A stretch of 64,000 nucleotides of DNA, from assembly GCA_009760885.1 (NCBI GenBank), contig CM019709.1, forward strand, positions 32,081,906 through 32,145,905, written 5' to 3'. The notes beneath the pieces were generated by a model. It was not told the origin of the DNA. It made no database searches and saw nothing but the letters and a program-made list of their open reading frames with translations. The position numbers and the translations under genes are program-made. Positions within the stretch are counted from its first letter, which is position 1. Every line of letters begins with the position of its first letter. Source of the DNA: Achatina immaculata. Taxonomy: Eukaryota; Mollusca; Gastropoda; Stylommatophora; Achatinidae. This document shows positions 33,265-45,640 of the stretch, one piece after another.

Positions 33265-33908
33265 CAGCAGCTTATACTGTTGTTACATATGCAGAGAGAG
33301 AGAGAGAGAGAAATACTCAGCAGCTTATACTATTGTTACATATGCAGAGAGAGAGAGAGAGAGAAATACTCAGCAGCTCATACTGTTGTTACATATGCAG
33401 AGAGAGAGATAGAGAAATACTCAGCAGCTCATACTGTTGTTACATATGCAGAGAGAGAGAGAGAAATACTCAGCAGCTTATACTGTTGTTACATATGCAG
33501 AGAGAGAGAGAGAGAGAAATACTCAGCAGCTCATACTGTTGTTACATATGCAGAGAGAGAGAAATACTCAGCAGCTCATACTGTTGTTACATATGCAGAG
33601 AGAGAGAGAGAGAGAGAGAAATACTCAGCAGCTCATACTGGTGTTACATATGCAGAGAGAGAGAAATACTCAGCAGCTCATACTGTTGTTACATATGCAG
33701 AGAGAGAGAAATACTCAGCAGCTCATACTGTTGTTACATATGCAGAGAGAGAGAGAGAGAAATACTCAGCAGCTCATACTGTTGTTACATATGCAGAGAG
33801 AGAGAAATACTCAGCAGCTCATACTGTTGTTACATATGCAGAGAGAGAGAAATACTCAGCAGCTCATACTGTTGTTACATATGCAGAGAGAGAAATATTC
33901 AGCAGCCT
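33265..33908. repeat. Compound minisatellite with embedded (GA)n, 13 units
   Basis: The core CAGCAGCTCATACTGTTGTT, then ACATATGCAG, is followed by (GA)n of variable length and AAATACT. Thirteen units are spaced about 44-58 bp apart; the change in GA length accounts for the spacing. The array is open in three frames (up to 232 codons) because units lack stops. There is no reason to think it is coding. Confidence 0.93.
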
Positions 33909-34149
33909 CTAGTATACAGGATTTAGGAAGGCTAACCTCTGAAGCTGGCACAGGGAAGTGCAAGATGATCTGGACACCAATTTTCCCTCTAAGCTGCGCT
34001 GTAGTGCACACAAAGAATCAATCCACATGAAATTTTATATACTCCACCCCCTCCCTCATCCAAAAAAAAAAAAAAAGTAAATAAAACTGCCACTTTCATT
34101 TTTCAATTTCCTAATGTTTGCTACAGTACTCCTGAAGAACATTATGATA

Positions 34150-34780
34150 GTGGTACATGAGTTTGTTTTACCCAGCTTCTTTAGAGTTTAGTCTTCTTCG
34201 TACACATTGTCTGTCTATATCTGCAGTCCTGTCTCTTGGATAACTTTCACAGATTTTTGTAATTCATGTACGGAACCGCAGAGCTTATCTTCTTTAGTGG
34301 TTTCACTGGGCCAGTAATTGCTTCGCACTGTCTCATAGTTGGTGCAGTTTTGGAAGATATGTTCCACAGTTTGGGGGCACCTGGGCACATGTACAAAGAG
34401 TAGTAGTACCAACCTTAAACTTTGTATACATATGACTTTGGAGTCGGCTGTGTCCTGTTTGGAGACAGAAAATGGTGACTTGCTCCCTTCTCTTTGGCAT
34501 GTGATAGTCATCTTGTGGTGGTGTTTGTGGCTTCCTGTAGGATTTTATCACGCTTTTCTGATTATAGGTGATCGGTACGTCTGGTTGCTCCATTTCAATG
34601 CCCTCTTTGGCCAGATGGTCAGCTTTCTCACTGCCTGGTATCCCACAGTGGGATGAAATCCACTGCAAGGTGACTGTTGAGAGCCAATTTCTGACAAGGC
34701 AAAGTCTGGTAGTTTGTTGCACTGAAGAGCTTCCGGTACTGATCTTGCATTCGTGAGAATTACTATGGGTTTGGATTTTA
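34150..34780 (-). pseudogene. R8 LINE fragment with RNase H C-terminal half
   Basis: The - strand frame 34722-34333 encodes VTLQWISSHCGIPGSEKADH, the conserved His/Asp region of LINE RNase H domains, followed by a C-terminal region with CAQVPPNCGTY and HL. About 130 codons are open. The same family is at 23966-24870, which has the N-terminal half of the domain. Confidence 0.75.
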
Positions 34781-35559
34781 GTAATTTTTTTTTTTTCCTA
34801 TGAGAACTTTAAATTACACCCTGTAATCTGACAGTACGATGCACCATACGGGTTAAAAATTCTTTGTACGAACCACAAACCTTTTGAAGGCACATTGCTG
34901 GACACAAGCTGCTATACAATTACATCTGGTCACATACTCCAGTAAGGCCACCATGTTATCTCCCACTAGAAACTTTTGTTTGACTCTCCAGCCCCATGAC
35001 AATGTTAGAGGCACTCATTTTTTCATTCAGTCAGACCAATATGGAATAACAAAACATGTACAAAACAACTTGGCATATAACAGTACACAGCAATGGCAGA
35101 AAGACTGGGACCCAGAGACAAACTGGACCAGTAACACCAACAACAAGAAATATAACAATATATAAAAACAACAGCTGCTGGGTTAACACAGCCCAACATA
35201 AATACTAATAATACCGCAAGTTTGCCTGAATTATCATCCTGTGGCTTATACTACATCACTACCAATGGAAGCAGGGGTATCATAAATAGTACATACACTC
35301 CTATAAGTAAGAGAGTCAAAAGACCTACATGTTATTATATAAATATCACGGTGATAGTTTTTTAAAAAAAAGTATCATCTTGCACCAAGCTGTAGAAATA
35401 TATGAAAACATTTGAAACTACACATATTAAAAGATGACTAGCATGAACATGTATTCTACTTAACTATAGGAATTTATCAAATTTATAAACACATTCATTT
35501 GAAATTTACAACCAGAATGTCAGCCCTGTATACATATGGTCAGGTCTTCTTCGACACAA
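34781..35559. other. No gene seen
   Basis: AT-rich intergenic DNA without a recognised element. Confidence 0.4.
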
Positions 35560-35850
35560 TCATAGAAAGGTAAGATCCCCACTTCCATGCCATTAAGACA
35601 TATGGGGGATATGGTATTAGGCCCATATTTTCCAAGACCTACGGCACATGAACGTGTGATAAGGTCAGTATCACACCTGGCTACATTTACTTTCCCAGAT
35701 TTCTCTGGTACCCATTTTTAGAGGCTGGGTGGACCCCGGGGCCTTTTTGGTGTGTACCAGAAAAAAAATCCCACTGCTGGGACTTGAACCCTGTACCACC
35801 AGGCTAGTAAACCGAGCGCCTGACCACTTAGACAACCAGGCCACCATCAC
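35560..35850 (-). mobile_element. SINE-A, near full length
   Basis: On the - strand it begins GGCCTGGTTGTCTAAGTGG (A box), then GGGTTCAAGTCCC (intact B box), then the body with GTAGCCAGGTGTGATACTG. It ends in the CATGCCATT-type 3' words. It is the best-preserved Pol III promoter of the family in this window. Confidence 0.75.
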
Positions 35851-36239
35851 GCTCATACATGCCATTGATACATTATATAATGCCTAAAGATTGCGTGGAG
35901 GCACAAACAGGGCTTCTCACAGGATCTCTATGAAAACTGAGAAATTCATTCAAGAAACAAATCCACAGGATCCAGTGAATGAAACATGAAAGTAAGACAC
36001 AAAAAACATGAGAAAGCAGCACTGATAACCTCAGCAATCATTGGAATAAAAATAAAATAACAGATAAAACATAGTGACCATTTAAAAAATAACAAATGAA
36101 CCATAGCAACAATGAAAAAATTAACAAATAACACAGCAACCATGGATTAATAAAGAACTAACCACAACAATCATGAAAAATCAATAAAAAGATACTGACC
36201 CTGAAATAAAAATAAACTATGACATTCACGAAAAAATAG

Positions 36240-36445
36240 GAAATAAAAATAGTGACTAATAACAAATAAAAACAGTGACCATGAAATAATAACAAATTAA
36301 CTACAGCAATCATGAAAAAATAACAAAAAAACAGTGACCATGAAATAATAACAAATTAACTACAGCAATCATGAAAAAATAACAAAAAAAACAGTGACCA
36401 TGAAATAATAACAAATTAACTACAGTAATCATGAAAAAATAACAG
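36240..36445. repeat. About 60-bp A-rich minisatellite, 3-4 units
   Basis: ACAAATTAACTACAG recurs at about 36290, 36349 and 36410, with AATCATGAAAAAATAAC and ACAGTGACCATGAAATAA between. The region upstream (35950-36240) has looser copies of the same words. Confidence 0.85.
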
Positions 36446-36779
36446 TTTTTCCCATCACCAATAATCAAAGAAGAGCGTTTACAAGCCCACAGACAGTCAT
36501 CCCTTCTACAGACCTACAAACATTCACTCTGTTTACAGAGCCATCTGATTAACAGATTTATAAAAGATGAAAACAGCGATACTTAACTCTCTCCCATCTC
36601 TTGTGAAAGATTTCTTACACAAAACCAGTTTTCAGCATTACACTTCTACACACAAAAAATGCCTCTTATATACAGAAACAAAAAATCCCAGCAGCTTTTT
36701 TTTTAATTTACAGAGGAAAACAAAAACTTGAATCTGTTTCAGTTTTCTTAAGACACTGTCCAACATAACTGTCAGCGAT

Positions 36780-36905
36780 CCATTGCTGACATGCTTACAC
36801 CAAAGGCTGATGAACTGCAGCCAACCAAGAGCGTGTCCTAGCTCCCCCTTGGTACCTTCAGTAACAGGCCAAGCCTGGATAACAGGGCAGGGATTGTTTC
36901 AGCTC
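36780..36905 (-). repeat. R7 repeat fragment
   Basis: CCTTGGTACCTTCAGTAACAGG and the CCAAGCCTGGATAACAGGGC block match the inverted R7 copies at 13.8 and 60.2 kb. Confidence 0.45.
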
Positions 36906-37152
36906 CAAGCCAGGAGTCGCAAAAGGCCATTTTCAGGCAAAAAATGGTGGATATATTTTTTTTCTAATGAGAAAAATTGTTTGTGCATTACTGGTGTTTT
37001 CTGGCAGTCTATGAGGCGAAAGCCACAAAGCACTTTCTTTATTCTACGATGCAAAACAAGTGGAATGTTGAGGAAACCAATAACTGGAAAACAAACTGGA
37101 CATGACATTTTCACAAAAAATGAAAAAAAAAAATAGTAATTTAGATCATTTT

Positions 37153-37701
37153 TCACTGTAAAGTGACTTCTCTTGTCTCCTTCCTCATATATGTTGAGGG
37201 GACAAACAGATGTTTTGATATGGCTCGATGATTTGCTTCATATAATTGGATATTTAATGCTGCTGTAATTTCCTCTCTCCATCTCCTGTGTGGGCGGCCT
37301 CTTCCTCTGTTACCCACAAATCTTAGGGTGAATGTTGTCTGTGATATACTGTCTAGCGGTAACCATGTAACATGGTCACAACATTTGATTTGCTGTTTCT
37401 GGATATAGTGTAATAGTGGTGGTACTACAACCTTTGCCCTGATGGTGTCATTTCTTATTTGGTTTTTTCTTGTCACATTTAGCATTCTCCTTAAACATCT
37501 CATTTCTGTCGTGATGATTTTTCTTTTGTTCTTGGCTTTAGTGTCCATGTCTGACACTGATAGCATAGAGTTGGGAGGAAAATTGTGTTGTACAGTGCCC
37601 TTTATTTTAGTTGTGATGTATTTGTTTTTCAGATAAGGAGTCATTGTAAAGTGACTATATCTACAAAATAAGATAAATCTTTGAGGACAATCTAATGACA
37701 A
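37153..37701 (-). pseudogene. R9 LINE reverse transcriptase C-terminal fragment
   Basis: 182 open codons on the - strand. TTEMRCLRRMLNVTRKNQIR (about 37505-37446) and GNRGRGRPHRRWREEI (about 37310-37265) are the C-terminal signature of RTE/CR1-type LINE proteins. The upstream RT core is absent. It is a different family from RTE-1 and R4. Confidence 0.75.
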
Positions 37702-37795
37702 TTAGCAAAAACAAATACATTTTTCTGTTCACAGACTAAAAAGTGGAGCTATAAAATTCATTTCTATGTGACTTTCATTTAAAGTGGAAACTTAA

Positions 37796-37894
37796 CAAAA
37801 CAGCTGAGAAACTCATAAATGCCTTTGAATGTAAATGCTACAGAAGAGTTCTTCAAATATCATGGACACAAAAAAGAACAGATATATCCATACT
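37796..37894 (+). mobile_element. R4 LINE fragment, left of the RTE-1 insertion
   Basis: Matches 28105-28208 (KCYRRVLQ-type words, ATGGACACAAAAAAGAACA) and stops at CATACT. The rest continues at 38951. Confidence 0.75.
37889..37894. repeat. 6-bp target-site duplication CATACT, left
   Basis: Repeated at 38951-38956 on the other side of the RTE-1 insertion. In the uninterrupted R4 at 28.2 kb CATACT occurs once at this point. Confidence 0.7.
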
Positions 37895-38950
37895 CTCTCT
37901 CTCTCTCTGAACCTTAAGTGCCCAGGGCACATGGGGCTTCCGCAAGGGTTTTCCACAAATGCCTGTCTTTCGCCTTTTTTTCTGCTCTTGCCCAGGTGAG
38001 CCCTCTATTGCTCAACATCCTTTCTGTTGTTCTTCTCCATGTCTCTTTTGGTCTACCCTTACTTCTGCTCCCCTGTGGTGTCCATCTTAGTGCTATTTTT
38101 GGTAGTGAGTTGTCAGTCATTCGGAGCACATGTCCCAACCATCGCCAGCGTCTTTCCTCAATAATTGTTGTCAGTGGTTTCATCTGCATTTCTGCCAATA
38201 AGATGTTATTTCTTATGGTGTTTGGCCAAAATATTTTTTTAATTCTACGTAAACATTTAGTCTGGAAAGAATTCAACTTGTTTTCTATGGTTTTGGTGAT
38301 TTTCCAGCATTCACTTCCATAGAGTAGTACACTTAGAACATTACTCTTAAATATCCTGATTTTCATATTTATGCTTAGTTTATTTGATTTCCATATATTC
38401 TGTAGCATTGTAAAAGCCTGGTTTGCTCTAGTAAGTCTGCTGTTGATGTCCTCTGTGCTGTCTCCATTTTCTACTACTCTGCTGCCAAGATATACAAATT
38501 CGTTGACCTCCTCCACTAACTTGTTATCTACTCTGAGTACATTTCTGTTGTTCACATTTTGCTTCATTAACTTTGTCTTTCCTACGTTGATCTTTAGTCC
38601 TATGTTGTTTGCATTCTGGGTTAACTTGTTTATTTTATCTTGCATATCTTTGTGACTGCTTGATAATAGACAAATGTCGTCCGCAAAGTCAAGGTCCTCC
38701 AGCACTGTGTTAAGGGTCCATTGTAATCCTCTGCGTTTGTCTGATGTTGCCTCCTTCATTAACCAGTCTACTGCCAAGATAAATAATGTTGGTGATAGTA
38801 CACATCCCTGTTTCACTCCTGTTTGTACCCTAAAGCTGCTGGAGGTATGTTCTCCACAGATAACTTTGCACTGAAAACCCTCGTATAGGGCTTTGATTAC
38901 ATTAACTATTTTATGAGGGAGGCCATGCCATCTTAGGATTTTCCACAGTG
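37895..38950 (-). mobile_element. RTE-1 LINE, copy 2, inserted in R4
   Basis: A 5'-truncated copy with its (GA)n tail at 37895-37908. On the - strand the frame 38816-37914 is open for 300 codons: KQGCVLSPTLFILAVDWLM, then FADDICLL, and on to the C-terminal EAPCALGT. It is nearly identical to the inner copy at 11174-12031. It is the longest uninterrupted RTE-1 frame here, but the endonuclease and N-terminal RT are missing. Confidence 0.9.
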
Positions 38951-39250
38951 CATACTACAAGAACTTAATATTGAAGAAGGCTGGCTAGTAAAGAGGATTA
39001 AACAGAGAAAACTTAAATATTTTGGGCATGTTAAACTTCATGATAAACTAGAGAAGACTGTCCTGGAAGGGTATATTATGGGGAAAAAGAAAGAGAGGAA
39101 GACCAAGGTGAAGATGGCTGCAAGACATCGTTGATGATTTGCAAATGGATGCATCAGCAGCAGGGCTTCCAGCTTACAACCGAGAGGCCTACATGAGAGC
39201 TGTTAGGGAGGCAACATTCTGCAAGGGACATGCAAATGACCGACTGATGT
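38951..39250 (+). mobile_element. R4 LINE fragment, right of the RTE-1 insertion
   Basis: Continues R4 from CATACTACAAGAA through GGCTGGCTAGTAAAG, AAAGAGAGGAAGACC and the GGGACATGCAAATGA 3' end. Confidence 0.78.
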
Positions 39251-39375
39251 GACTTTCTTTTTTGTCACATAAATGATTGCCTGAAAGCAATGACATTTTA
39301 TTACACTCTGATGTAATATGTTGTTTAGGCAAATATCTGCCTGCATTACTCTCATGATTACTGGCTTTATATGGA

Positions 39376-39525
39376 TGAGCGTACCACCACATCAAAAAGC
39401 TGTCAACTCAGCCTCTAACAATGGGAAGGTAAATGCACCCAGGCACTGATACTGACCACATCACACTTTCATGTAATGAAAGTCTTGGAATTACAGGCCT
39501 AACACCGTATTCTAATATGCCTTAA
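39376..39525 (+). mobile_element. SINE-A, 5'-truncated copy
   Basis: Starts at CGTACCACCACAT and matches the body and 3' end of the 4668-4925 copy; the tRNA head is absent. Confidence 0.65.
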
Positions 39526-40953
39526 AAGCACGGAAATGAGGATTTTACCTTTTTTCTTTTTTTTTTAAAAACTTTATGATCAAGACAGCCTTTGACTGTC
39601 GCAACCATATATCTCAACTTTCACAATTTCATGTAATCTTTATTATTCCAGAAACAGGAATGGTTCAGTCAGGTGAATCTTTAAAGTGAATTCATATTGT
39701 GCAATGTGAATACAAAACTTCTTGTTTATGAAAGAAGGCCAATTTTCCAATATCACAGAGAGAATAACATCATTGACAAAACATACAGCTCACAAAAAAA
39801 TCCTAGTTTTTTGCTGCCTGCGGGTGAAATAAGAAATGGGATATCACATGGCACTCAATTTCATGAATATGGAATGGTACTCAAGGCACGTGTCTATAAA
39901 CACACACCTGAAATGCTCAAAGTTTCAAAAATCACACTTATAGGTGAATATAACATATTTTCAATGAATTAAAAGGTATATTTAAGTTATTTTGAATATT
40001 ACCTACACACCTGGTTTGCCATTATGAAACTGGGCTCTGGTAAAGGTTATTTTATAACAACAATATTGGTTATATTCTAAATATAATCATGGCACACTCA
40101 ACAGTTATTCTCATAACATTCTGAAAACTAGCTCCATTTTGAGGATTCGGGGTGTTCAAGTTTATATTACACCTTAACAGACAAGAGAATAAATTATTCA
40201 TTAATTTCAAACCACAGACTTCCATTAAGTTTCTAAAACATTATTACAGACAAAAGAAGAATGCAATTCCAATATCAGGAATTAAGAATCCTAAAGTTCA
40301 TTTAACATTTTAAAAAATTTTCTAACCCAACATCTGAATCAAATCCATCCATCCATTGTCCTTGGTCAGTAGCCAGCTAAGCGATCACCACCCAGTATGC
40401 CCTGAGCCATCTTGCAGGACAGTAAAAAATTCTCTTCACTTCTCAAGGTCTGTGGCCAGCCTACTTGAATGATAAAGCATTAAACACTCTCCACGTCAAC
40501 AACGTAACAGCCTGAATCCCACCGAGTGCTGCTTGGATTTTTTTCCTCCAAGAGCTTCTATTGTTATGTCTTCCTCTGGTCAGTAATCCAGTGCACCTCA
40601 CTATGCAAGCAGATATTCTCAAAAGGGTTCATTAGCTAGCTATAAGACTGGAAGGCAAGGCATCCCAGTGTACACCTGGCTTGTTAGTGTATTTAATTGG
40701 AAACAAGACATTCAAATAAAACTGTCCCATGTATGTTTCACACAGTATGTATCTTCTCTATTAAATAATGTTTCACATCAGTGTTTCATCTTCTGACAAT
40801 CTTACTGTTACACACCAATGTTTCATCTTTTCATAATGTAGCCAATATTTTCATTCCTGAAGTTCAGTATTTAGATTTGGACTCAGATAAAGAAAAATCA
40901 AATTTCAAATATCAAAGGAAAAACAAACAGCACCCAGTTATATCATACACATG
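39526..40953. other. No gene seen
   Basis: AT-rich intergenic sequence. Short open frames at 39697-39972 and 40781-40969 have no recognisable content. Confidence 0.4.
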
Positions 40954-40955
40954 TA

Positions 40956-42221
40956 CGAGGGGTGATTGATAAGTTCTTGGCATAAGGTACAAATATTTGA
41001 AACACAGTTGATATTATGTGGATTTGTAGATCAGGTTAATGTAAAATTAAATACCAAGTTTCAAGAAATTAACTGCAACCAATTTTTTTTTTTTACAGGC
41101 TACTGAAGTGGTAAGGGGTAGCAGAAATTGAGAAAATGGATAAAAATTCTCATCAAGCAGTCATTCGCTACCTCTGCATCAAGGGCTTATCATCGAAGAA
41201 GATCCATGAGGATATGGTGGAGACTCTAAAGGAGAGTGCCCCTTCTTACTGAAGAAATGGCCAGCTCAGTTCAAACATGGAAGGGAGAGTCTGGAAGATG
41301 ATCCATGTTCAGGAAGACCAAGAACGATAACCACCGATGAAACCACCAGCAGAATCCATGACAAGATAATGGAGGATCGACAACTAACTGAGTGGTACAT
41401 TGCTACTAAGTTGGGGATCTCCCAGGAATGTGTTCATGCCATTATTCATAATGATCTTCAAATGACAAAGGTCTCTGCTCCATGTGTCCCAAAACTTCTT
41501 GGAGCTGATCACAAACGACAGTGTCTCAACATGTCAAGAGACAATTTTGGCCATTTTTCTGCAGATCCTGAAAAGTTTCTTCAGCAATTTGTGACTGGAT
41601 GAGACTTAGGTTCATCATTTTCAACCAGAAACCAAAGAACACTCAAAGCAGTGGAAACATCATGGATCCCCACCTCCAAAGAAAGCAAAGGTGGTTCTGT
41701 CTGCTGGCAAAGTGATGGCTTCCATCTTTTGGGATTCAGAAGGTGTGCTATTGGTAGACTATCTTCAAAAGGGCAGAACGGTCACTGGGGCCTATTACGC
41801 TAATCGTGTGAAGAAACTGTAGGTCAAACTGAAGGAAAAGTGTCGAGGGAAATTGACGAAAGGAGTCATCTTTCAGCAAGACAATGCTCCAGTTCACAAG
41901 TCAGTGGTGGCAATGGCTTCCAGCTTCTTGAATATCCTCCTTATTCCCCAGATTTGGCCCCTCAGACTATTACCTGTTTACCAAACTCAAAAAAGGAGAT
42001 CAGTGGTCGCAAATTTGCTTCAGATGATGACATCATTCATGCTGTAGATCACTTTCTACTGGCACAAGATGATTATTTTTACAAAGAAGGGATACATATG
42101 CCCTAGGATTGCTGGACTAAGTGCATAAACTTGCAAAGGGCTAGGTTGAGAAATAACCCAAAAAAGTTGTCCACAAATAATCCGTTGTATTTTAGGCTGC
42201 GAACTTATCAATCACCCCTGG
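40956..42221 (+). mobile_element. Mariner element, copy 2 (complete ends, broken transposase)
   Basis: 1266 bp with TA on both sides (40954-40955 and 42222-42223). The terminal inverted repeats share GGGGTGATTGATAAGTTC. The transposase starts near 41136 (MEKMDKNSHQAVIRYLC) but is shifted after KESAPSY. It has a stop at the DETW position (near 41600) and loses residues before SPDLAP. The catalytic region is homologous to copy 1. Confidence 0.92.
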
Positions 42222-42223
42222 TA

Positions 42224-42955
42224 ACAAACTGCTAACATCAATAAACAATAGTTCTTCAAGAAAATCAACACCTCAAACCATCAAGCCAAAACTTGCAGAG
42301 CTTTTTGCTTTTTTTTTTTGGTGGGAGGGGCAGCAATATATTACGTAGGTCCCTGAAGAATGATGAAAATATATGCTGAAGACAAGACGTGTTGGCATAC
42401 TAAACTATATTTTGCTTTGCAGCACAATTTCACTAAACAACCACCCGAACAAAGACCGAGACATTTATATTTGAAATCTGCCATCTTTTCATATAAAAAG
42501 TAACTTTGTTTTCTAAATCAATAATACATTACTTTGGTTAAAAAGAAAAAAAAATCACAAGACATCTTTGAACATTTTTTGTGATGTATAAATATGATAG
42601 AAGCTTTATAATATGAAATAAGAATTATGATATTCAGTCTGCTATCATGGGTGAGAGCCATGAATATCATTTCAAGTACAGCTTACTGATGATGCTGAAA
42701 CCAGCCGGCAATATCATACATTGCTCTACATTAAGCCTAGTTTGGAATGTCATATCTGCCTATATATAAAAGCAGCTAGAGGATTGGTTAACATTGCGAT
42801 CAACATGTCTGAATGCTGAAATGGCCATCTTGTCATTCTCTAACATGTAAAAATAATTCCTTTCCCACTTTCATCAACAGCAAAACATAGCTACCTTATA
42901 TTTCTATAAAAATACTGACTGGAACTCTATAGGAATGATCTATGCAAAAAAAAAA
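42224..42955 (-). other. TAF4: Probable TAF4 3' UTR or flank
   Basis: Follows the TAF4 stop codon on the - strand. I found no clear AATAAA in the first few hundred bases, so the transcript end is not placed. No other feature is seen. Confidence 0.35.
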
Positions 42956-43066
42956 TCACTTTATGAATGTTCTGTAAAGTAGATCTGACGTTCTAGTCCT
43001 GGAATCTTTCTCTAACAAAAGCTGAACATCTCTCATATTAACCCTTTTCATTCGTGGACGCATCAC
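42956..43066 (-). CDS. TAF4: TAF4 last exon with stop
   Basis: 111 nt, acceptor CCATTTTAG, stop TGA at 42958-42956. It encodes 36 residues starting VMRPRMKRVNMRDVQLLLEK and ending RTFIK. This matches the RVNLRDL and LLYKAFLK C-terminal block of the family. Confidence 0.92.
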   Translation of the reverse strand: MMRPRMKRVNMRDVQLLLEKDSRTRTSDLLYRTFIK

Positions 43067-43207
43067 CTAAAATGGACAAGAAAATAAAAACATATCTAGA
43101 TAGTCTACTTTAATATACAATATATTACTGAACTACAACAAAAGGAACAATTACTTAGATCACATTCACTGATATCTTGGCATGCTGCATGCCATTTTTA
43201 ATTAATA

Positions 43208-43470
43208 CTGGTAAGGTAAAGGTAACCCAGTCAAGGCTTTGAGGACACAGGGATGTGGTGTTAGTGCCCATATTTTCCTTGACCTGTTGGCACACTAGAG
43301 GGCGATGTGGTCAGCATCACACCTGCCACCTTTCACTCCCCAACTCCAGAAGAAGTCGGGTACCCAGTTCTACAGCTGGGTGACTGGGGTGCCTCTGGCC
43401 AGATCTGAACCTACAACCTTCACCATCAGAGACCAGTGGACTAACCACTTTGTTAGTCAGAAACCCTAAT
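43208..43470 (-). mobile_element. SINE-A in TAF4 intron
   Basis: In - orientation: a degraded tRNA head near 43470-43400 (AGTGGTTAGTCCACTGG, then GGTTGTAGGTTCAGATC), the body GATGCTGACC, and 3' end words ending GTTACCTTTACC on the + strand. Confidence 0.7.
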
Positions 43471-43926
43471 TAACACTGCTGCCCTGCAAAAGTTGTTTCA
43501 TTAATAAACCACCCAAACTATCACTGAACCACATAAAAGCCTAGGTTATACATGTGAGAAGTCCATTTCTGTATATATTTGAAGTGGCATCTCTGCTCAT
43601 TCGACGACTTCATAGTAATACTTTGAAAAAAAAAGTTTAATAAAGAAAAACACTAACTATATATAGATGTATTTAATATAAATAAATGTAAAAAAAACCA
43701 AGACACAACCTGCTATCTACTCAAACACAAGAACGAAACAACAAAATATGGCTTGTCTAAAAAAAAATTAGTATTTGTTTTTCACTCAGTATAGGAGAGG
43801 GCTTTGCTATTCTGTACTGCTGTGGACTGTTACCTCAACTAAACTGTTGTCACAGTATCTCTGCTATGGAATAACATGACTCGTTCGAACACACTTTCAC
43901 TAACTTTTACCTTTTAAAATACTCAC

Positions 43927-43980
43927 CGAAGTTAATGAAGAACTGGCACTTGTACGCACCAAGCCATTCTTTAAAGTTGA
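43927..43980 (-). CDS. TAF4: TAF4 small exon (18 codons)
   Basis: 54 nt, acceptor ATTTTACAG, donor GTGAGT. It encodes STLKNGLVRTSASSSLTS, a Ser/Thr-rich linker before the C-terminal block. Phase 0 on both sides, so skipping would keep frame. Confidence 0.75.
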
Positions 43981-44734
43981 CTGTAAAATTGAACATAAAT
44001 TATGTTAATAATTCAGCTGGGGCTTCCCTGAAAAAAAAACCCTGTTCCCATGACAAGTCCACTAAGGCAAGTCCAGTCTCTTCCTTTTTTCAAAGAGGAA
44101 TCTTGACACAGTGCACAAACTCTACAGCATGGGCTAGAACCCTAATGAATGGAACCTGTGATGTTGGTAGGACAAGAACTGTCAAACCTTCTGTCCAAGA
44201 ACCCAAGCTGATATTGAACAGTGGACATTTCTGTCCCCTGTACAAGTAAAACATAACATGAACCCATCAACCAAAGCTGGCCAAGACGTACTCTATCACC
44301 ACATGTTTTAGGCTTACAGATTGTTAAGTTATTGCTCGGAAAACAGGAATATGCATAATGTCATCCGTAACAGTAATGGTGACTGAGAGATCTTATTCTC
44401 CAAAAAATATGGAAAGCTAGATTAGTTCACTCCTATGATATTATTTTTATCATACAAAATCTTCACCACAGCATCAGTTGCAAAATGTAAAACGGTTACA
44501 TTTTAATTCACATTCTGAAGGCTCTGCTCTTTTCATCTTGTCTAATGTGTGTCTCTTAGAGATGCATTCAAATGCCTCTTGCCATATCTGAAGTCATTAC
44601 CTTCAAGTCTGAAGACTTTGCAAAACAGCTTTAAGTCAAAACACAGAGTGGCTGTTGACTCTGGTTACCATACCAGCAGTTATTTATTATAGCATGCACA
44701 CAGGGTTGTAAGTTGTGAAAGTGAAGAAAGTATC

Positions 44735-45640
44735 ATGTCATTTCATTCATTTGCATGCCCCTTGTGGAACTTTGCCTCCCTAACAGCTCTCCTGTAGGCC
44801 TCTCGGTTGTAAGCAAGATGCCCTGCTTCTGGTGCATCCATTTGCAGATTATCAACGATGTCTTGCAGCCATCTTCACCTTGGTCTTCCTCTATTCCTTT
44901 TTCCCATTATGTACTCTTCCAAGATGGTCTTCTCTAGATTATCATGATGTTTAATGTATTCAAAATATTTAAGTTTTCTCTCTTTAATACTCTTTACTAG
45001 TCAGCCTTCTTCAATATTAAATTCTTGTAGCATGGATATATTTGTTCTTTTTTGTGTCCATGATATTTGAAGAACTCTTCTGTAGCATTTATGTGTTTCT
45101 CAGCTGTTTTGTTAAGTGTCCAGGTCTCACAGGCAAATGTTGTGATGAGAAAGACGCATGCCCTTAAAAACTCTTATTTTTGTAGTTCTGTCTATTCCTC
45201 TCCACAGATTCTTTAGTTGTTTTATTTTATGAAGAGTGATGGGTGTTCTCCTTTTGATTTCCCTCACTGTACCTCTATTATTAGTTAGTAGTGATTCAAG
45301 ATATTCAAAATTCTCCATTTCTTACAATTTTTCCTCATTGATACATATTTCAGCTGGCTTGTTTGTTTTGTCAGTTGTCATCAATTTAGTTTTCTTCGCA
45401 TAAAGATAGAGGTTTTGCTCTTCACTGTTCTTATGGTCTGACATAATTAGTTTTTCAATTGTTTTTTGTGTTGTGGATAGTAATACTGTGTCATCAGCAT
45501 ATCTAATCTCTGGTATTTCATAACCTCCAATTGTTATGACATCGTAATATTCGTCTATATCTTCTTTAACATTCCTCATTATATTTTCAGTATACAAGTT
45601 AAATAAGTAAGGCAACAATATGCACCCCTGTCAAACCAAG
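44735..45640 (-). pseudogene. R4 LINE fragment with RT active-site box
   Basis: The - strand frame 45618-45322 starts PYLFNLYTENIMRNV and carries YADDTVLLS (about 45500-45475), the RT catalytic box. The next frame, 45318-45127, has NFEYLESLLTNNRG. The element then runs to the GCATTTGAATGAATG-type tail at about 44735. It lies in a TAF4 intron in the same direction as the gene. Confidence 0.8.

Noticed and set aside
33228..34030. Three overlapping frames of 197-232 codons rich in R-E and Y-C
   Set aside because: They are translations of a 13-unit minisatellite in three phases; none has a start context or non-repeat content.
42660..42720. CTGATGA followed by GAAAC (hammerhead-like words)
   Set aside because: Spacing is too short for stem II and there is no stem I/III pairing that I can see.
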